A DNA stretch of 64,000 nt from positions 62,001 through 126,000 of the forward strand of contig NZ_JAKZHV010000006.1 in the NCBI RefSeq assembly GCF_022568835.1. Direction: 5' to 3'. The first letter of the stretch is position 1. Each line of letters begins with the position of its first letter. Below the pieces are notes generated by a model. The model did no database searches. It was not told where the DNA came from and was given only the letters and a program-made list of their open reading frames with translations. This DNA is from Arsenicicoccus piscis. GTDB taxonomy: Bacteria > Actinomycetota > Actinomycetes > Actinomycetales > Dermatophilaceae. This document shows, one piece after another, positions 1-8,894 of the stretch. The position numbers were made by a program, and so were the translations under genes.

Positions 1-441
1 CGCGTCCGTGTCGCCGTGCACGCCCTCGATGTACACGGTGACGTCGAGGTTCACGATGTCGCCGTCGACCAGCTCGCGGCTGTCCGGGATCCCGTGGCAG
101 ATCACCTCGTTGACGCTGGTGCAGATGGACTTCGGGAAGTCCTTGTATCCCAGCGGGCTGGGGTAGGCGCCGTGGTCGAGGATGAACTCGTGCGCGATCG
201 CGTCGAGGGCGTCGGTGGTGACGCCCGGCGCGATGGCCTTCGCGGCCTCCTCCATCGCCTGGGCCGCGATCCGCCCGGCCACGCGCATCCGCTCCAGTGT
301 CTCCGCGTCCTTGACCAGCGCGTCGCCGTCCTCGCGGATCGCGCCGCCCCGGTCCACGTAGTGCGGTCGGGCGATCGAGGCGGGGACCGGACGCCGGGCG
401 CTGATCGCCCCGGGAGCCACGCTGGCGAAGGTGATCGACAT
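1..441 (-). CDS. map: Type I methionine aminopeptidase (N-terminal part, cut by window edge)
   Basis: Removes the initiator methionine from nascent cytosolic proteins using a dinuclear metal centre. The 147 visible codons begin [11 protein letters not shown] and include the conserved HGIPD histidine loop and the first two metal-ligand aspartates in [16 protein letters not shown]. The rest lies beyond position 1. The start is the ATG at 441. A TAGACT hexamer at 449-454 ends 7 nt before it and there is no Shine-Dalgarno, so the transcript may be leaderless. It is divergent from the small gene at 517. The long plus-strand reading frame over the same bases is a GC-skew shadow. Confidence 0.95.
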   Translation of the reverse strand, partial: MSITFASVAPGAISARRPVPASIARPHYVDRGGAIREDGDALVKDAETLERMRVAGRIAAQAMEEAAKAIAPGVTTDALDAIAHEFILDHGAYPSPLGYKDFPKSICTSVNEVICHGIPDSRELVDGDIVNLDVTVYIEGVHGDTDA

Positions 442-516
442 AGGGTGCAGTCTAGGGATCGGGCCGCACCGGTCCCAAAGCCCACAATGCTGCGGCCACA
501 TCGCGAAGGAGCTGAC

Positions 517-708
517 ATGGCCTACTGGTTCAACATCGTCACCAAGCAGGTGGAGACCGACGACAACCGGGCCCGGGACGAGGACGTCATGGGTCCCTAC
601 GCCACCGAGCAGGAGGCGCACGACGCCTTCGCCACGGCGCGCAAGCGCACCGAGGAGTGGGACCAGGCCGACCGCGAGTGGGAGGGCGACGAGCCCCCCA
701 AGAAGTAG
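517..708 (+). CDS. Small acidic conserved protein next to map
   Basis: A 63-residue protein beginning [15 protein letters not shown], rich in Asp, Glu and Arg, with no signal peptide or membrane segment. Similar short proteins sit beside map in many actinobacteria; the [16 protein letters not shown] stretch reads like a SPOR-type or other small regulatory fold. I do not know its function. The ATG at 517 was chosen because AAGGAG lies about 8 nt upstream; the much longer frame extending left overlaps map and is not coding. The protein ends DEPPKK. Confidence 0.7.
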   Translation: MAYWFNIVTKQVETDDNRARDEDVMGPYATEQEAHDAFATARKRTEEWDQADREWEGDEPPKK

Positions 709-716
709 GACGGGGC

Positions 717-1124
717 TCAGCCGGCGGCGAGCCGGCCGAGGGCGTCCTCCCAGTGCTGGCGCAGGGCGTCCCGGTCGGCGTCGGCGGGCAGGTGGTCGTG
801 GACCAGCGTCACGAGGGTGCCGCCGTCGTCGGCCTGGGCGAGGTGCAGATCGACCAGGGTCGCGGGAGCGTCCTCGTCGGCGTGCCAGGAGAACCGGATC
901 TGTTCGAGCGGGTGGAAGCTGCGGGCGACGCCGTGCGAGCCGTCGGACGCTCGCCAGTGCTCGCCCTTGCCGCCGAGCGCCCCGCCCTCGCCGAGGAGAG
1001 CCTCCGCGCCACGGGGGGCCATCAGCGCGGCCCAGACGTCATCCAGGGGTTGGGACACCACGCGGCTGACCTCCACCGGGGTGCCCACGGCTTCGCCAAC
1101 GGCCTCGCTGCTCTGAGTTGTCAT
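717..1124 (-). CDS. SRPBCC (AHSA1/START-like) domain protein
   Basis: A 135-residue protein of the SRPBCC ligand-binding superfamily. It has an N-terminal [17 protein letters not shown] helix-grip start, a central acidic loop with [18 protein letters not shown], and the closing helix [19 protein letters not shown]. Members of this AHSA1-like group bind hydrophobic ligands or have unknown roles, and are often paired with an ArsR-type repressor. No such repressor is present here, but a perfect palindrome lies just upstream at 1161-1178. It is convergent with the small gene ending at 708. The fold is clear; the ligand is unknown. Confidence 0.8.
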   Translation of the reverse strand: MTTQSSEAVGEAVGTPVEVSRVVSQPLDDVWAALMAPRGAEALLGEGGALGGKGEHWRASDGSHGVARSFHPLEQIRFSWHADEDAPATLVDLHLAQADDGGTLVTLVHDHLPADADRDALRQHWEDALGRLAAG

Positions 1125-1160
1125 GACTGACCTCGATCCGAACGTCGGTGTTCATCTGGT

Positions 1161-1178
1161 CGGACCGTCTACGGTCCG
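1161..1178. promoter_or_regulatory. Perfect palindrome between divergent SRPBCC gene and glnA2
   Basis: CGGACCGT and ACGGTCCG form a perfect 8-bp inverted repeat around a CT centre. The site lies 37 bp upstream of the SRPBCC start and about 80 bp upstream of glnA2. It has no T-tract on either side and sits in the shared divergent promoter region, so an operator is more likely than a terminator. The binding protein is unknown. Confidence 0.45.
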
Positions 1179-1256
1179 ATGAGCACGACCCTACTCCGCG
1201 CCACCAGGGCGCGGGCAATGGGGGGCGAGGTCGGGCGCGGGCCGTAGGATCGGGCC

Positions 1257-2594
1257 ATGAATCGTCAGGAGGAGTTCGTCCTGCGCAGCATCGAGGAGCG
1301 CGACGTCCGCTTCGTCCGGCTGTGGTTCACCGACGTGCTGGGCACGCTCAAGTCGGTCGCCATCTCACCGGCCGAGCTCGAGACCGCGTTCGCCGAGGGG
1401 ATCGGCTTCGACGGCTCCGCTATCGAGGGCTTCGCCCGGGTCTACGAGGCCGACATGCTGGCCAAGCCGGACCCGGCGACCTTCCAGATGCTGCCCTGGC
1501 GCACCGAGGGCCCCGGCACGGCCCGGATGTTCTGCGACCTGCTCAACACCGACGGCACCCCGTCGGTGGCCGACCCGCGCTACGTGCTGCAGCGGGCGCT
1601 GACCAAGGCCGCTGACCTCGGCTTCACGTTCTACACCCACCCCGAGATCGAGTTCTTCCTGTTCGAGCAGGGTCGCAAGCCGGGTGACAAGCCAGTGCCG
1701 ATCGACCAGGGGGGCTACTTCGACCACCTGCCGCAGGGGCACGCGCACGACTTCCGCCGGGCCGCGATCACGATGCTCGAGTCGATGGGCATCTCCGTCG
1801 AGTTCAGCCACCACGAGGCAGCGCCGGGTCAGAACGAGATCGACCTGCGCTACGCCGACGCCCTGACGATGGCGGACAACATCATGACCTTCCGCACGGT
1901 CATCAAGGAGGTCGCCTACGAGCACGGCGTCTTCGCCTCGTTCATGCCCAAGCCGCTGATGGAGTACCCAGGGTCCGGGATGCACACGCACCTGTCCCTG
2001 TTCGAGGGCGACACCAACGTGTTCTACGAGCCGGGCGCGCGCTACCAGATCTCCAAGACGGGCCGCGCGTTCATCGCCGGCCTGCTGCGCCACGCCGCCG
2101 AGATCACCGCGATCACCAACCAGTGGGTCAACTCCTACAAGCGCCTCTGGGGCGGCGGCGAGGCGCCGGCATTCGTCAGCTGGGGGCACAACAACTCCTC
2201 GGCGATGGTGCGCATCCCGATGTACAAGCCGAGCAAGGGTCAGGCCACCCGCGTCGAGGTCCGCACGCTGGACACGGCCTGCAACCCCTACCTCGCCTTC
2301 GCGGTGCTGCTCGCCGCCGGGCTCAAGGGCATCGAGGAGGGCTACGAGCTGCCGGACGAGGCCGAGGACGACGTGTGGTCGTTGACCGACGGCGAGCGTA
2401 GAGCTCTCGGCATCGACGCGCTCCCCACCTCGCTGCACGAGGCGGTCACGGTCATGGAGCGCTCCGACCTCGTCGCCGAGACGCTCGGGGAGCACGTCTT
2501 CGACTACTTCCTGCGCAACAAGCGCCAGGAGTGGGTCGACTACCGCACCCAGGTGACCCCGTTCGAGCTCGAGCGGCTGCTGCCGCGCCTGTGA
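1257..2594 (+). CDS. glnA2: Glutamine synthetase, GSI-alpha-like (GlnA2 type)
   Basis: ATP-dependent ligation of ammonia to glutamate in the cytosol. The 445-residue length and motifs match type I enzymes: GFDGSAIEGF near residue 50, the beta-grasp, the catalytic core MPKPLMEYPGSGMHTHLSLF, and NQWVNSYKRLWGGGEAPAF. The short alpha-type lacks the adenylylation tyrosine: the equivalent region reads EDDVWSLT rather than the LYELPP seen in GlnA1 at 31426, so GlnE is not expected to modify it. A TAGGAT -10 hexamer (1245-1250) lies 6 nt before the ATG, suggesting a leaderless message. glnE follows 20 bp downstream, probably co-transcribed. In Actinobacteria some GlnA2 homologues act on polyamines; here I cannot decide. 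Confidence 0.95.
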   Translation: MNRQEEFVLRSIEERDVRFVRLWFTDVLGTLKSVAISPAELETAFAEGIGFDGSAIEGFARVYEADMLAKPDPATFQMLPWRTEGPGTARMFCDLLNTDGTPSVADPRYVLQRALTKAADLGFTFYTHPEIEFFLFEQGRKPGDKPVPIDQGGYFDHLPQGHAHDFRRAAITMLESMGISVEFSHHEAAPGQNEIDLRYADALTMADNIMTFRTVIKEVAYEHGVFASFMPKPLMEYPGSGMHTHLSLFEGDTNVFYEPGARYQISKTGRAFIAGLLRHAAEITAITNQWVNSYKRLWGGGEAPAFVSWGHNNSSAMVRIPMYKPSKGQATRVEVRTLDTACNPYLAFAVLLAAGLKGIEEGYELPDEAEDDVWSLTDGERRALGIDALPTSLHEAVTVMERSDLVAETLGEHVFDYFLRNKRQEWVDYRTQVTPFELERLLPRL

Positions 2595-2614
2595 CCCCGC
2601 GCTGAGGCGACGCC

Positions 2615-5600
2615 GTGCCGAATCCCCGCACCAGCACAGCCCACGCGGCCCTTGCGCGCCTGGGCTTCCATGACCCCGCCCGGGCGGAGCGCTTCCTGCG
2701 GGACCCGTGCCTCGCCGGGCTGGCGCTCGAGGGCGAGGACGTCGTCGTGGGCGGGCTGGCCCAGGCCCTCGGCGCGGTCGCCGACCCGGACCTCGCGCTG
2801 CTCGCCCTCGTCCGGCTGATGGAAGGCCTGCAACGCAGCTCGGGGAGCCACCTCTCGGCGCTCACCGACGCGCTGGCCCGCCCCGGGGTGGCCCGGGATC
2901 GGCTGCTCGCGGTCATGGGCGCCTCGACGGCGCTCGCCGACCACCTCGCCGCGCATCCCGAGCACTGGTCCTCGGCGGCGGACGCGCGGCGGCTCAGCGA
3001 CCGCGAGCTCACCGCCGTGCTCGTCGACGCGGTCACCGGACGCGAGACCGCCGCCGCGCTGGACGCGCTACGGGTGGCCTACCGGCGCGAGCTCATCGGC
3101 ATCGCGGCGCTGGACCTGACCGCGCCGTCGCCGGTCGACGCGCTGCCCGACACGGCCCGCTCGCTCGCCGACCTCGCCGCCGCGGCGCTCGAGGCGGCCT
3201 GGGTCATCGGCCGCGCCGAGGTGGGGCCGGACGCCGACAGCGTGCGGCTGTCGGTCATCGGCATGGGCAAGTGCGGCGGCCGCGAGCTCAACTACGTCTC
3301 CGACGTCGACGTCATCTTCGTCTGCGAGCCGGTGGGTCACCCTGGCGATGCCGACGGGCCCACGGACGCCGCCGGTGACGTCGACGGCGACGCCGAGGCC
3401 CGGGCGATGACCGTCGGCACCCACTGGGCCAGCGCGATCATGCGCGCGTGCGCGACGGCCACCGCCGAGGGCACGCTGTGGCCGGTGGACGCGGCCCTGC
3501 GCCCGGAGGGCAAGCAGGGGCCGCTGGTGCGGACCGTGCGCAGCCACAAGAGCTACTACGAGCGCTGGGCCAAGACCTGGGAGTTCCAGGCGCTGCTCAA
3601 GGCCCGGCACGTCGCGGGGGACCGTGAGCTGTCCGAGCGCTACCTCGACGAGATCACCCCGATGGTGTGGCAGGCCTCGGCCCGCGAGAACTTCGTCGAG
3701 GACGTCCAGGCCATGCGGCGCCGGGTCGAGCAGCACGTGCCGGCCCGGGAGGCCGAGCGCCAGCTCAAGCTCGGCCCGGGCGGCCTGCGCGACGTCGAGT
3801 TCAGCGTGCAGCTGCTGCAGCTCGTGCACGGGCGCAGCGACGACTCCCTTCGCAGCCGCACCACCCTCGACGCGCTCGCCGCCCTGGCCGACGGCGGCTA
3901 CATCGGCCGCGAGGACGCCGCGGTCCTCGACGAGGCCTACCGCTTCCTGCGCGCGATGGAGCACCGCATCCAGCTGCACCGGCTCCGGCGCACCCACCTG
4001 GTCCCCACCAGCGACGACGAGCTGCGTCGCCTCGGCCGCTCGATGGGCCTCACGAGCGAGCCCGACAAGGCGATCGTCGAGCAGTGGCAGCGACGCGCCC
4101 GCGAGGTGCGCTCCCTGCACCAGCGACTGTTCTACCGGCCGCTGCTGAGCGCGGTGGCCCGCCTCGGCGCGGACGAGCTGCGGCTCACCCCCGCCGCCGC
4201 CGAGGAACGGCTCGCAGCCCTCGGCTTCCGCGACCCCAAGGGCGCGCTGCGGCACATCGAGGCGCTCACCGACGGGGTGTCCCGCACGGCCGCCATCCAG
4301 CGCACCCTGCTGCCGGTCATGCTCGGCTGGTTCGCGAGCGGCGCCGACCCCGACGCCGGTCTGCTGGCGTTCCGCAAGGTCAGCGACGAGCTCGGCACCG
4401 TGCCGTGGTATCTCAAGATGCTGCGCGACGAGGGCGACGCCGCCGAGCGACTCGCACACGTGCTGTCCTCCAGCCGGTTCGCCGCCCAGCTGCTCGAGCG
4501 CTCGCCGACCAGCGCCCAGATCCTGGGTCTGCCGGGCGGGCTGCGTCGGCGCACCCGCGACCAGCTGGACGCCACGATGGCCGCGGCGCTCGCGCGCTAC
4601 GACTCCCCGGCGGAGGCGTTCGAGGCGGTGCGCACGGTCCGTCGCCAGGAGCTGTTCCGCGTCATCGTCATGGACGTCGTAGACCTCCTGGACCTGGAGG
4701 AGGTCGGCCATGCGTTGACCGACATCGCCGCGAGCACGATCGGTGCCGCGCTGCAGCTCGCGACCCGTGCGGTCGAGACCGAGCTCGGGGAACCGCTCGG
4801 GACGGCGCTGATGGTCGTCGGGATGGGGCGCCTCGGCGGAGGCGAGATGAGCTACGCCAGCGACGCCGACGTGATGCTCGTGCACGACCCCGGGCCTAGC
4901 TCTGATGGCGACTCCGAGCACGATCCCCGGCCCGACGACGCCGAGCTGCAGCGCCGCGCCTCGCTGGTGGTGCAGGAGCTGCGCCGCCTGCTCGCGATCT
5001 CGGGGCCCGAGCCGGCACTGGGCCTCGACGTGGACCTGCGTCCCGAGGGCAAGAACGGCCCGCTGGTGCGCAGCCTGGACTCCTACCGCAGCTACTACGA
5101 GCGCTGGGCCGCGACCTGGGAGCGGCAGGCACTGGTCCGGGCGGCACCGGTCGCGGGGGACCCCGACCTCGCGGCCGCGTTCGTCGCCCTGATCGATCCG
5201 TTGCGCTACCCCGCCGACGGCCTGACCAGCCACGAGCTGCGCGACATCCGCCGGCTCAAGGCGCGGATGGAGTCCGAGCGACTGCCTCGCGGCGCCGACC
5301 GGCGCACCCATCTCAAGCTGGGCACGGGCGGGCTCTCCGACGTCGAGTGGACCGTGCAGGTGCTGCAGCTGCAGCACGCCCACGAGGTCCCCGGGCTGCG
5401 CACGACCTCGACGCTGCCGGCGCTGCGGGCGGCGTGCGAGGCGGGACTGGTCACCACCGAGCAGGCGCAGGAGCTGACCGCCGCCTGGTCGATGGCCTCG
5501 GCGATCCGCGACGCCGGCATGGTGTGGCGCGGGCGGGCGATGGAGTCCGTGCCGAGCGACCTGCGCGACGCCGACGGGGTGGGTCGACTGATCGGTCGGG

Positions 5601-5701
5601 CACCGGGCGAGGGACAGGCCATGGTCGACGCCTACCTGCGCAGCGCGCGGCACGCCCGAGCGGTCGTCGACGAGCTCTTCTACGGCGACACGCCGCGTTG
5701 A
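2615..5701 (+). CDS. glnE: Bifunctional glutamine synthetase adenylyltransferase/deadenylylase
   Basis: Controls GlnA1 by adding or removing AMP on its regulatory tyrosine. The 1028-residue protein has the two-headed GlnE layout: a first nucleotidyltransferase domain with VIGMGKCGGRELNYVSDVDV (about residue 213), a central helical region, and a second with VVGMGRLGGGEMSYASDADV (about 733). Both keep the Gly-Gly and the Asp-X-Asp metal pair. The GTG start at 2615 gives MPNPRTSTAHAALARLGF. It follows glnA2 by 20 bp; the physiological target GlnA1 is 26 kb away because an accessory island lies between. Long minus-strand frames inside it are codon-bias shadows. Confidence 0.97.
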   Translation: MPNPRTSTAHAALARLGFHDPARAERFLRDPCLAGLALEGEDVVVGGLAQALGAVADPDLALLALVRLMEGLQRSSGSHLSALTDALARPGVARDRLLAVMGASTALADHLAAHPEHWSSAADARRLSDRELTAVLVDAVTGRETAAALDALRVAYRRELIGIAALDLTAPSPVDALPDTARSLADLAAAALEAAWVIGRAEVGPDADSVRLSVIGMGKCGGRELNYVSDVDVIFVCEPVGHPGDADGPTDAAGDVDGDAEARAMTVGTHWASAIMRACATATAEGTLWPVDAALRPEGKQGPLVRTVRSHKSYYERWAKTWEFQALLKARHVAGDRELSERYLDEITPMVWQASARENFVEDVQAMRRRVEQHVPAREAERQLKLGPGGLRDVEFSVQLLQLVHGRSDDSLRSRTTLDALAALADGGYIGREDAAVLDEAYRFLRAMEHRIQLHRLRRTHLVPTSDDELRRLGRSMGLTSEPDKAIVEQWQRRAREVRSLHQRLFYRPLLSAVARLGADELRLTPAAAEERLAALGFRDPKGALRHIEALTDGVSRTAAIQRTLLPVMLGWFASGADPDAGLLAFRKVSDELGTVPWYLKMLRDEGDAAERLAHVLSSSRFAAQLLERSPTSAQILGLPGGLRRRTRDQLDATMAAALARYDSPAEAFEAVRTVRRQELFRVIVMDVVDLLDLEEVGHALTDIAASTIGAALQLATRAVETELGEPLGTALMVVGMGRLGGGEMSYASDADVMLVHDPGPSSDGDSEHDPRPDDAELQRRASLVVQELRRLLAISGPEPALGLDVDLRPEGKNGPLVRSLDSYRSYYERWAATWERQALVRAAPVAGDPDLAAAFVALIDPLRYPADGLTSHELRDIRRLKARMESERLPRGADRRTHLKLGTGGLSDVEWTVQVLQLQHAHEVPGLRTTSTLPALRAACEAGLVTTEQAQELTAAWSMASAIRDAGMVWRGRAMESVPSDLRDADGVGRLIGRAPGEGQAMVDAYLRSARHARAVVDELFYGDTPR

Positions 5702-5711
5702 GGCCTCAGCG

Positions 5712-5733
5712 GATTCACAGGGTGTTCACCTGC
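5712..5733 (+). promoter_or_regulatory. Candidate PHO box (PhoP binding site) upstream of phoX
   Basis: Two 11-bp direct-repeat units in tandem, GATTCACAGGG and TGTTCACCTGC, with TTCAC at exactly 11-bp spacing. This is the form of the actinobacterial PhoP box, whose repeat core is GTTCACC. It lies 136 bp upstream of the phosphatase start, consistent with induction under phosphate limitation. The first unit departs from consensus by two bases. Confidence 0.6.
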
Positions 5734-5868
5734 CCGTCGTCGGGCGATGGAGCCGTGTTGGGGGTCGGCTCCTAGGTTCGGTCGAGAGAACGACGCCTCT
5801 GTCGCGTTCGTCCGAATTCGCCTCGCTCCGGACCGCGTGCCCGGAGCAGCCCCGAAGGAGTAGCCCCC

Positions 5869-7914
5869 GTGCCCCAGTCCTCCGCCCCCGAGCAGCGCAC
5901 CTCCTTGCCGATGGCCGGCCTCACCCACGGCAACCGCAGCGCCGTGACCTGCCAGCTGCGCTGCGCGAACGCGTGCTTCCACCCCGCACCCAACGTGTCC
6001 AGCAACCCGACCTTCGCCGACATCGCCAGCGCGGCCGTCAGCCGCCGCTCGGTCCTCGGTGTCAGCGGTGCCCTCGCGCTCGCCCTGGTGGCCGGGCCGC
6101 AGCCGCCCGCGCAGGCCAGCGGGGTCGCCGCCGACGCCGGTGACCTGGCCCGGCGCCGCAAGGGGCTGCGCTACACCGGCATCGCCCCGGTGGCTGCGAC
6201 GGTCGACGCGCTCACCGTGCCGAGCGGCTTCTCCTGGCGCCCGATCATCCGCTGGGGCGACCCGATCCTCGCCGGCGCACCCGCCTTCGACGCCACCAAC
6301 CAGAGCGCCGCGGCGCAGGCCCAGCAGTTCGGCTACAACAACGACTACACCGACATCATCGTCGAGCGGGGCGGTCGGCGCGGGCTGCTCGTGTGCAACC
6401 ACGAGTACACCAACGAGGGCATCATGTTCCCGCCCACCATGGACAAGACCGAGGCCATCGAGACGGCCTGGGCCGCCCACGGCCTGTCGATCGTCGAGCT
6501 GACCCGTCGTTCGCGGGGCGGCCGATGGGTCTACGTGCAGGGCGGGGCGCGGAACCGGCGGATCACCCTGGACACGCCGTTCGCGGTCGACGGCCCGGCC
6601 GCCGGCAGCCCGCTGCTGCGCACCAAGGCCGACCCCACCGGGCGCACGGTGCGCGGCACGATGAACAACTGCTCGGGCGGCACCACCCCGTGGGGCACCG
6701 TGGTGTCGGGCGAGGAGAACTTCAACCAGTACTTCGTGGCCGGGGGCACCGACGCGCGCGAGAAGCGCTACGGCCTCTCCGCGACCCAGGACACCCGCGG
6801 CTGGCACACGGTTGACCCCCGGTGGGACGCCCGCACGGCCGACTTCCGCAACGAGCCCAACCGCTTCGGCTGGATCGTCGAGGTCGACCCGGAGGACCCG
6901 ACCTCGACGCCGGTCAAGCACACCGCCATGGGTCGGTTCAAGCACGAGGGTGCCAACATCATCATCTCCCGCTCCGGTCACGCGGTGGCCTACATGGGTG
7001 ACGACGAGCGGTTCGACTACGTCTACAAGTTCGTCTCCAAGAAGCGCTACGACCACAGCAGCTCGCGCCGGGCGCGTCGCCACAACCTGCACCTGCTGTC
7101 CGAGGGAGACCTGTTCGTCGCCCAGTTCCGCGGCGACGGCGCGGCCGACGGGGTCTACGACGGCACCGGTGAGTGGATCCCGCTCACCAAGAACGGCCGG
7201 TCGATGGTCAAGGGCTTCTCGATCGAGGAGGTCCTCGTCTACACCCGCCTCGCCGCCGATGCGGCCGTCGGCAGCAACGGTCAGGGGCCGACCAAGATGG
7301 ACCGTCCCGAGGACGTCCAGCCGAGCCTCGCCACCGGCAAGATCTATGTCGCCTGCACCAACAACACCGACCGCGGCAAGGATGGCAAGCCGGGTCCCGA
7401 CGAGGCCAACCCCCGCAACGCCAACAAGGACGGCCACGTCGTCGAGATCATCGAGACGTCGGGCGACCACACCGGCACGGCGTTCAGCTGGAACCTGCTG
7501 CTCGTCTGCGGTGACCCGAAGACCGCCGGCACCTACTTCGGTGGCTACCAGGGCCCGGTCGCACCGATCTCGTGCCCGGACAACCTCGCCTTCGACTCGG
7601 CGGGTGACCTGTGGATCTCGACCGACGGCATGCCGTCGACGCTGAAGTACAACGACGGCCTCTTCCAGGTCGTGCTCAACGGCGACGAGCGCGGCAAGGT
7701 CACCCAGTTCCTCGCCGTGCCCCGCGAGGCCGAGACCTGCGGCCCCGTCATCCACGACCGGGACGGCTCGGTGTTCGTCGCGGTCCAGCACCCGGGCGAG
7801 GACGGCTCCTGGGCCGACCAGCACTCGGCCTTCCCGGACTACACCAAAGTCAACGCGCCGGGCACCTTCGCCGGGCCGCGCCCGACGGTCGTGCAGGTCG
7901 CCCGCGGCATCTGA
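5869..7914 (+). CDS. phoX: PhoX-type (DUF839) secreted alkaline phosphatase
   Basis: Secreted Ca/Fe-dependent phosphomonoesterase that scavenges phosphate from organic esters. The 681-residue protein has the long n-region typical of PhoX, then a twin-arginine signal (SRRSVLG, Arg59-Arg60, followed by a hydrophobic stretch ending around AQASG), so Tat export is predicted. The family motif MNNCSGGTTPWGTVVSGEEN contains the cysteine that is the iron ligand in characterised PhoX. Further conserved blocks are FGWIVEVDP, YMGDDERFDYVYKF and RPEDVQPS. The GTG start at 5869 has GAAGGAG about 9 nt upstream. The candidate PHO box at 5712 fits the role. It is monocistronic and convergent with the lipid kinase. 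Confidence 0.93.
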   Translation: MPQSSAPEQRTSLPMAGLTHGNRSAVTCQLRCANACFHPAPNVSSNPTFADIASAAVSRRSVLGVSGALALALVAGPQPPAQASGVAADAGDLARRRKGLRYTGIAPVAATVDALTVPSGFSWRPIIRWGDPILAGAPAFDATNQSAAAQAQQFGYNNDYTDIIVERGGRRGLLVCNHEYTNEGIMFPPTMDKTEAIETAWAAHGLSIVELTRRSRGGRWVYVQGGARNRRITLDTPFAVDGPAAGSPLLRTKADPTGRTVRGTMNNCSGGTTPWGTVVSGEENFNQYFVAGGTDAREKRYGLSATQDTRGWHTVDPRWDARTADFRNEPNRFGWIVEVDPEDPTSTPVKHTAMGRFKHEGANIIISRSGHAVAYMGDDERFDYVYKFVSKKRYDHSSSRRARRHNLHLLSEGDLFVAQFRGDGAADGVYDGTGEWIPLTKNGRSMVKGFSIEEVLVYTRLAADAAVGSNGQGPTKMDRPEDVQPSLATGKIYVACTNNTDRGKDGKPGPDEANPRNANKDGHVVEIIETSGDHTGTAFSWNLLLVCGDPKTAGTYFGGYQGPVAPISCPDNLAFDSAGDLWISTDGMPSTLKYNDGLFQVVLNGDERGKVTQFLAVPREAETCGPVIHDRDGSVFVAVQHPGEDGSWADQHSAFPDYTKVNAPGTFAGPRPTVVQVARGI

Positions 7915-7922
7915 TCTCGTCT

Positions 7923-7942
7923 GGCGCTGAGCTCTGAGCGCC
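7923..7942. terminator. Hairpin between convergent phoX and lipid kinase gene
   Basis: GGCGCT and AGCGCC form a 6-bp stem with an 8-nt loop, in the 38-bp gap between the two stop codons. There is no clear U-tract, so its strength as a terminator is uncertain. Confidence 0.4.
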
Positions 7943-7952
7943 GAGCAGCGCG

Positions 7953-8864
7953 TCAGGGCCGTCCGGGTGCGAGCACCCGGGCGGCCCCTGCGCGGACCCG
8001 GATCACGGCCGGGGTAGACCCCATCGGCTCACCGTCCGCGCTCAGCAGCCCTGGGACCTTGGCCTCGATCCGCACGTTGCGGACCGGCACCGTGCTCACC
8101 CACGGCAGCCGGTCGACGCGGCCCGCCAAGGCCGCGAGCAGGGTGGTCACCAGCCGTGCCGTGTCGGCGAGCGGTCTACCGCAGGCGCGGACGACGACCA
8201 GCTCCAGGGCGCCGTCGTCGTGGCGCGCCGACGGCGCCAGCCGCACCCCACCACCGACCGCGCTGGTGCTGGCGACAGCGACGAACCAGACGGGGCCGGT
8301 CCAGCTGCGCTCGGCGCCGGCCGTGAGCGTCACCTGCTCGGGCCGCGACGAGAACAGCTCGAGCACCGCCGCCGTCACGTAGACCCCCCGGTGCCGTGGG
8401 CGAAGCCGCGCCCCGCGGTCGCTCACCCGCTGCAGGTAGCCGAGCAGGAGGGCCGTCACGCAGGTCCGGCCGCCCACGTCGAGCAGGTCGATCGGTGACG
8501 GCGACCAGGCCCTGGCTGCCCGGGCTGCCGTCAGCGCGTCGGAGGGGATGCGCAGGTGACGGCACAGGTCGTTGCCGCTGCCACCGGGCAGCGGGAGGAT
8601 CACGGCACCGGACCGCGCCGCCCCCGCGAACGCCGCACCCAGCATGCCGTCCCCGCCGACCACCGCGACGACGTCGTCCGCCGCGCACGCCGCCACGTAG
8701 GCGGTGACGTCCGCGAGGCTGCGCGAGCGGTGCACGGTGACCGTCTCGGTGGGGCTTGCGGCCAGCGCCGCGACCAGGGCATCGAGCCGCGCGGCGTTGC
8801 GCGCAACCCGGCTGCGGGGGTGCACGACGAGATGGCGGGTGGCGCCAGCGGCGGGGTGACTCAT
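7953..8864 (-). CDS. Diacylglycerol kinase-family lipid kinase
   Basis: A soluble DAGK/YegS-family enzyme that phosphorylates diacylglycerol or a related lipid at the membrane face. It shows the nucleotide-binding VVGGDGMLGAAF motif and LPGGSGNDLCRHL, and ends with the conserved beta-rich domain containing LLSADGEPM. From the ATG at 8864 (MSHPAAGATR, GGAG about 8 nt upstream) it is 303 residues; a longer frame to 8903 would overlap the divergent TetR gene. The start-to-start gap to that regulator is 30 bp, so the regulator may control it. The lipid substrate cannot be read from sequence. Confidence 0.85.
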   Translation of the reverse strand: MSHPAAGATRHLVVHPRSRVARNAARLDALVAALAASPTETVTVHRSRSLADVTAYVAACAADDVVAVVGGDGMLGAAFAGAARSGAVILPLPGGSGNDLCRHLRIPSDALTAARAARAWSPSPIDLLDVGGRTCVTALLLGYLQRVSDRGARLRPRHRGVYVTAAVLELFSSRPEQVTLTAGAERSWTGPVWFVAVASTSAVGGGVRLAPSARHDDGALELVVVRACGRPLADTARLVTTLLAALAGRVDRLPWVSTVPVRNVRIEAKVPGLLSADGEPMGSTPAVIRVRAGAARVLAPGRP

Positions 8865-8894
8865 GGACGTCTCCGGAGACTTTACGATGCGCGT

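Noticed and set aside
3068..5653. 861-codon open frame on the strand opposite glnE
   Set aside because: Mirror of glnE caused by high GC at third positions; repetitive His/Gln/Gly/Arg/Val composition, no family motifs, and glnE is unambiguous.
5680..7824. 714-codon open frame opposite phoX
   Set aside because: Shadow of the phosphatase gene; no recognisable domain and overlaps the phoX promoter.
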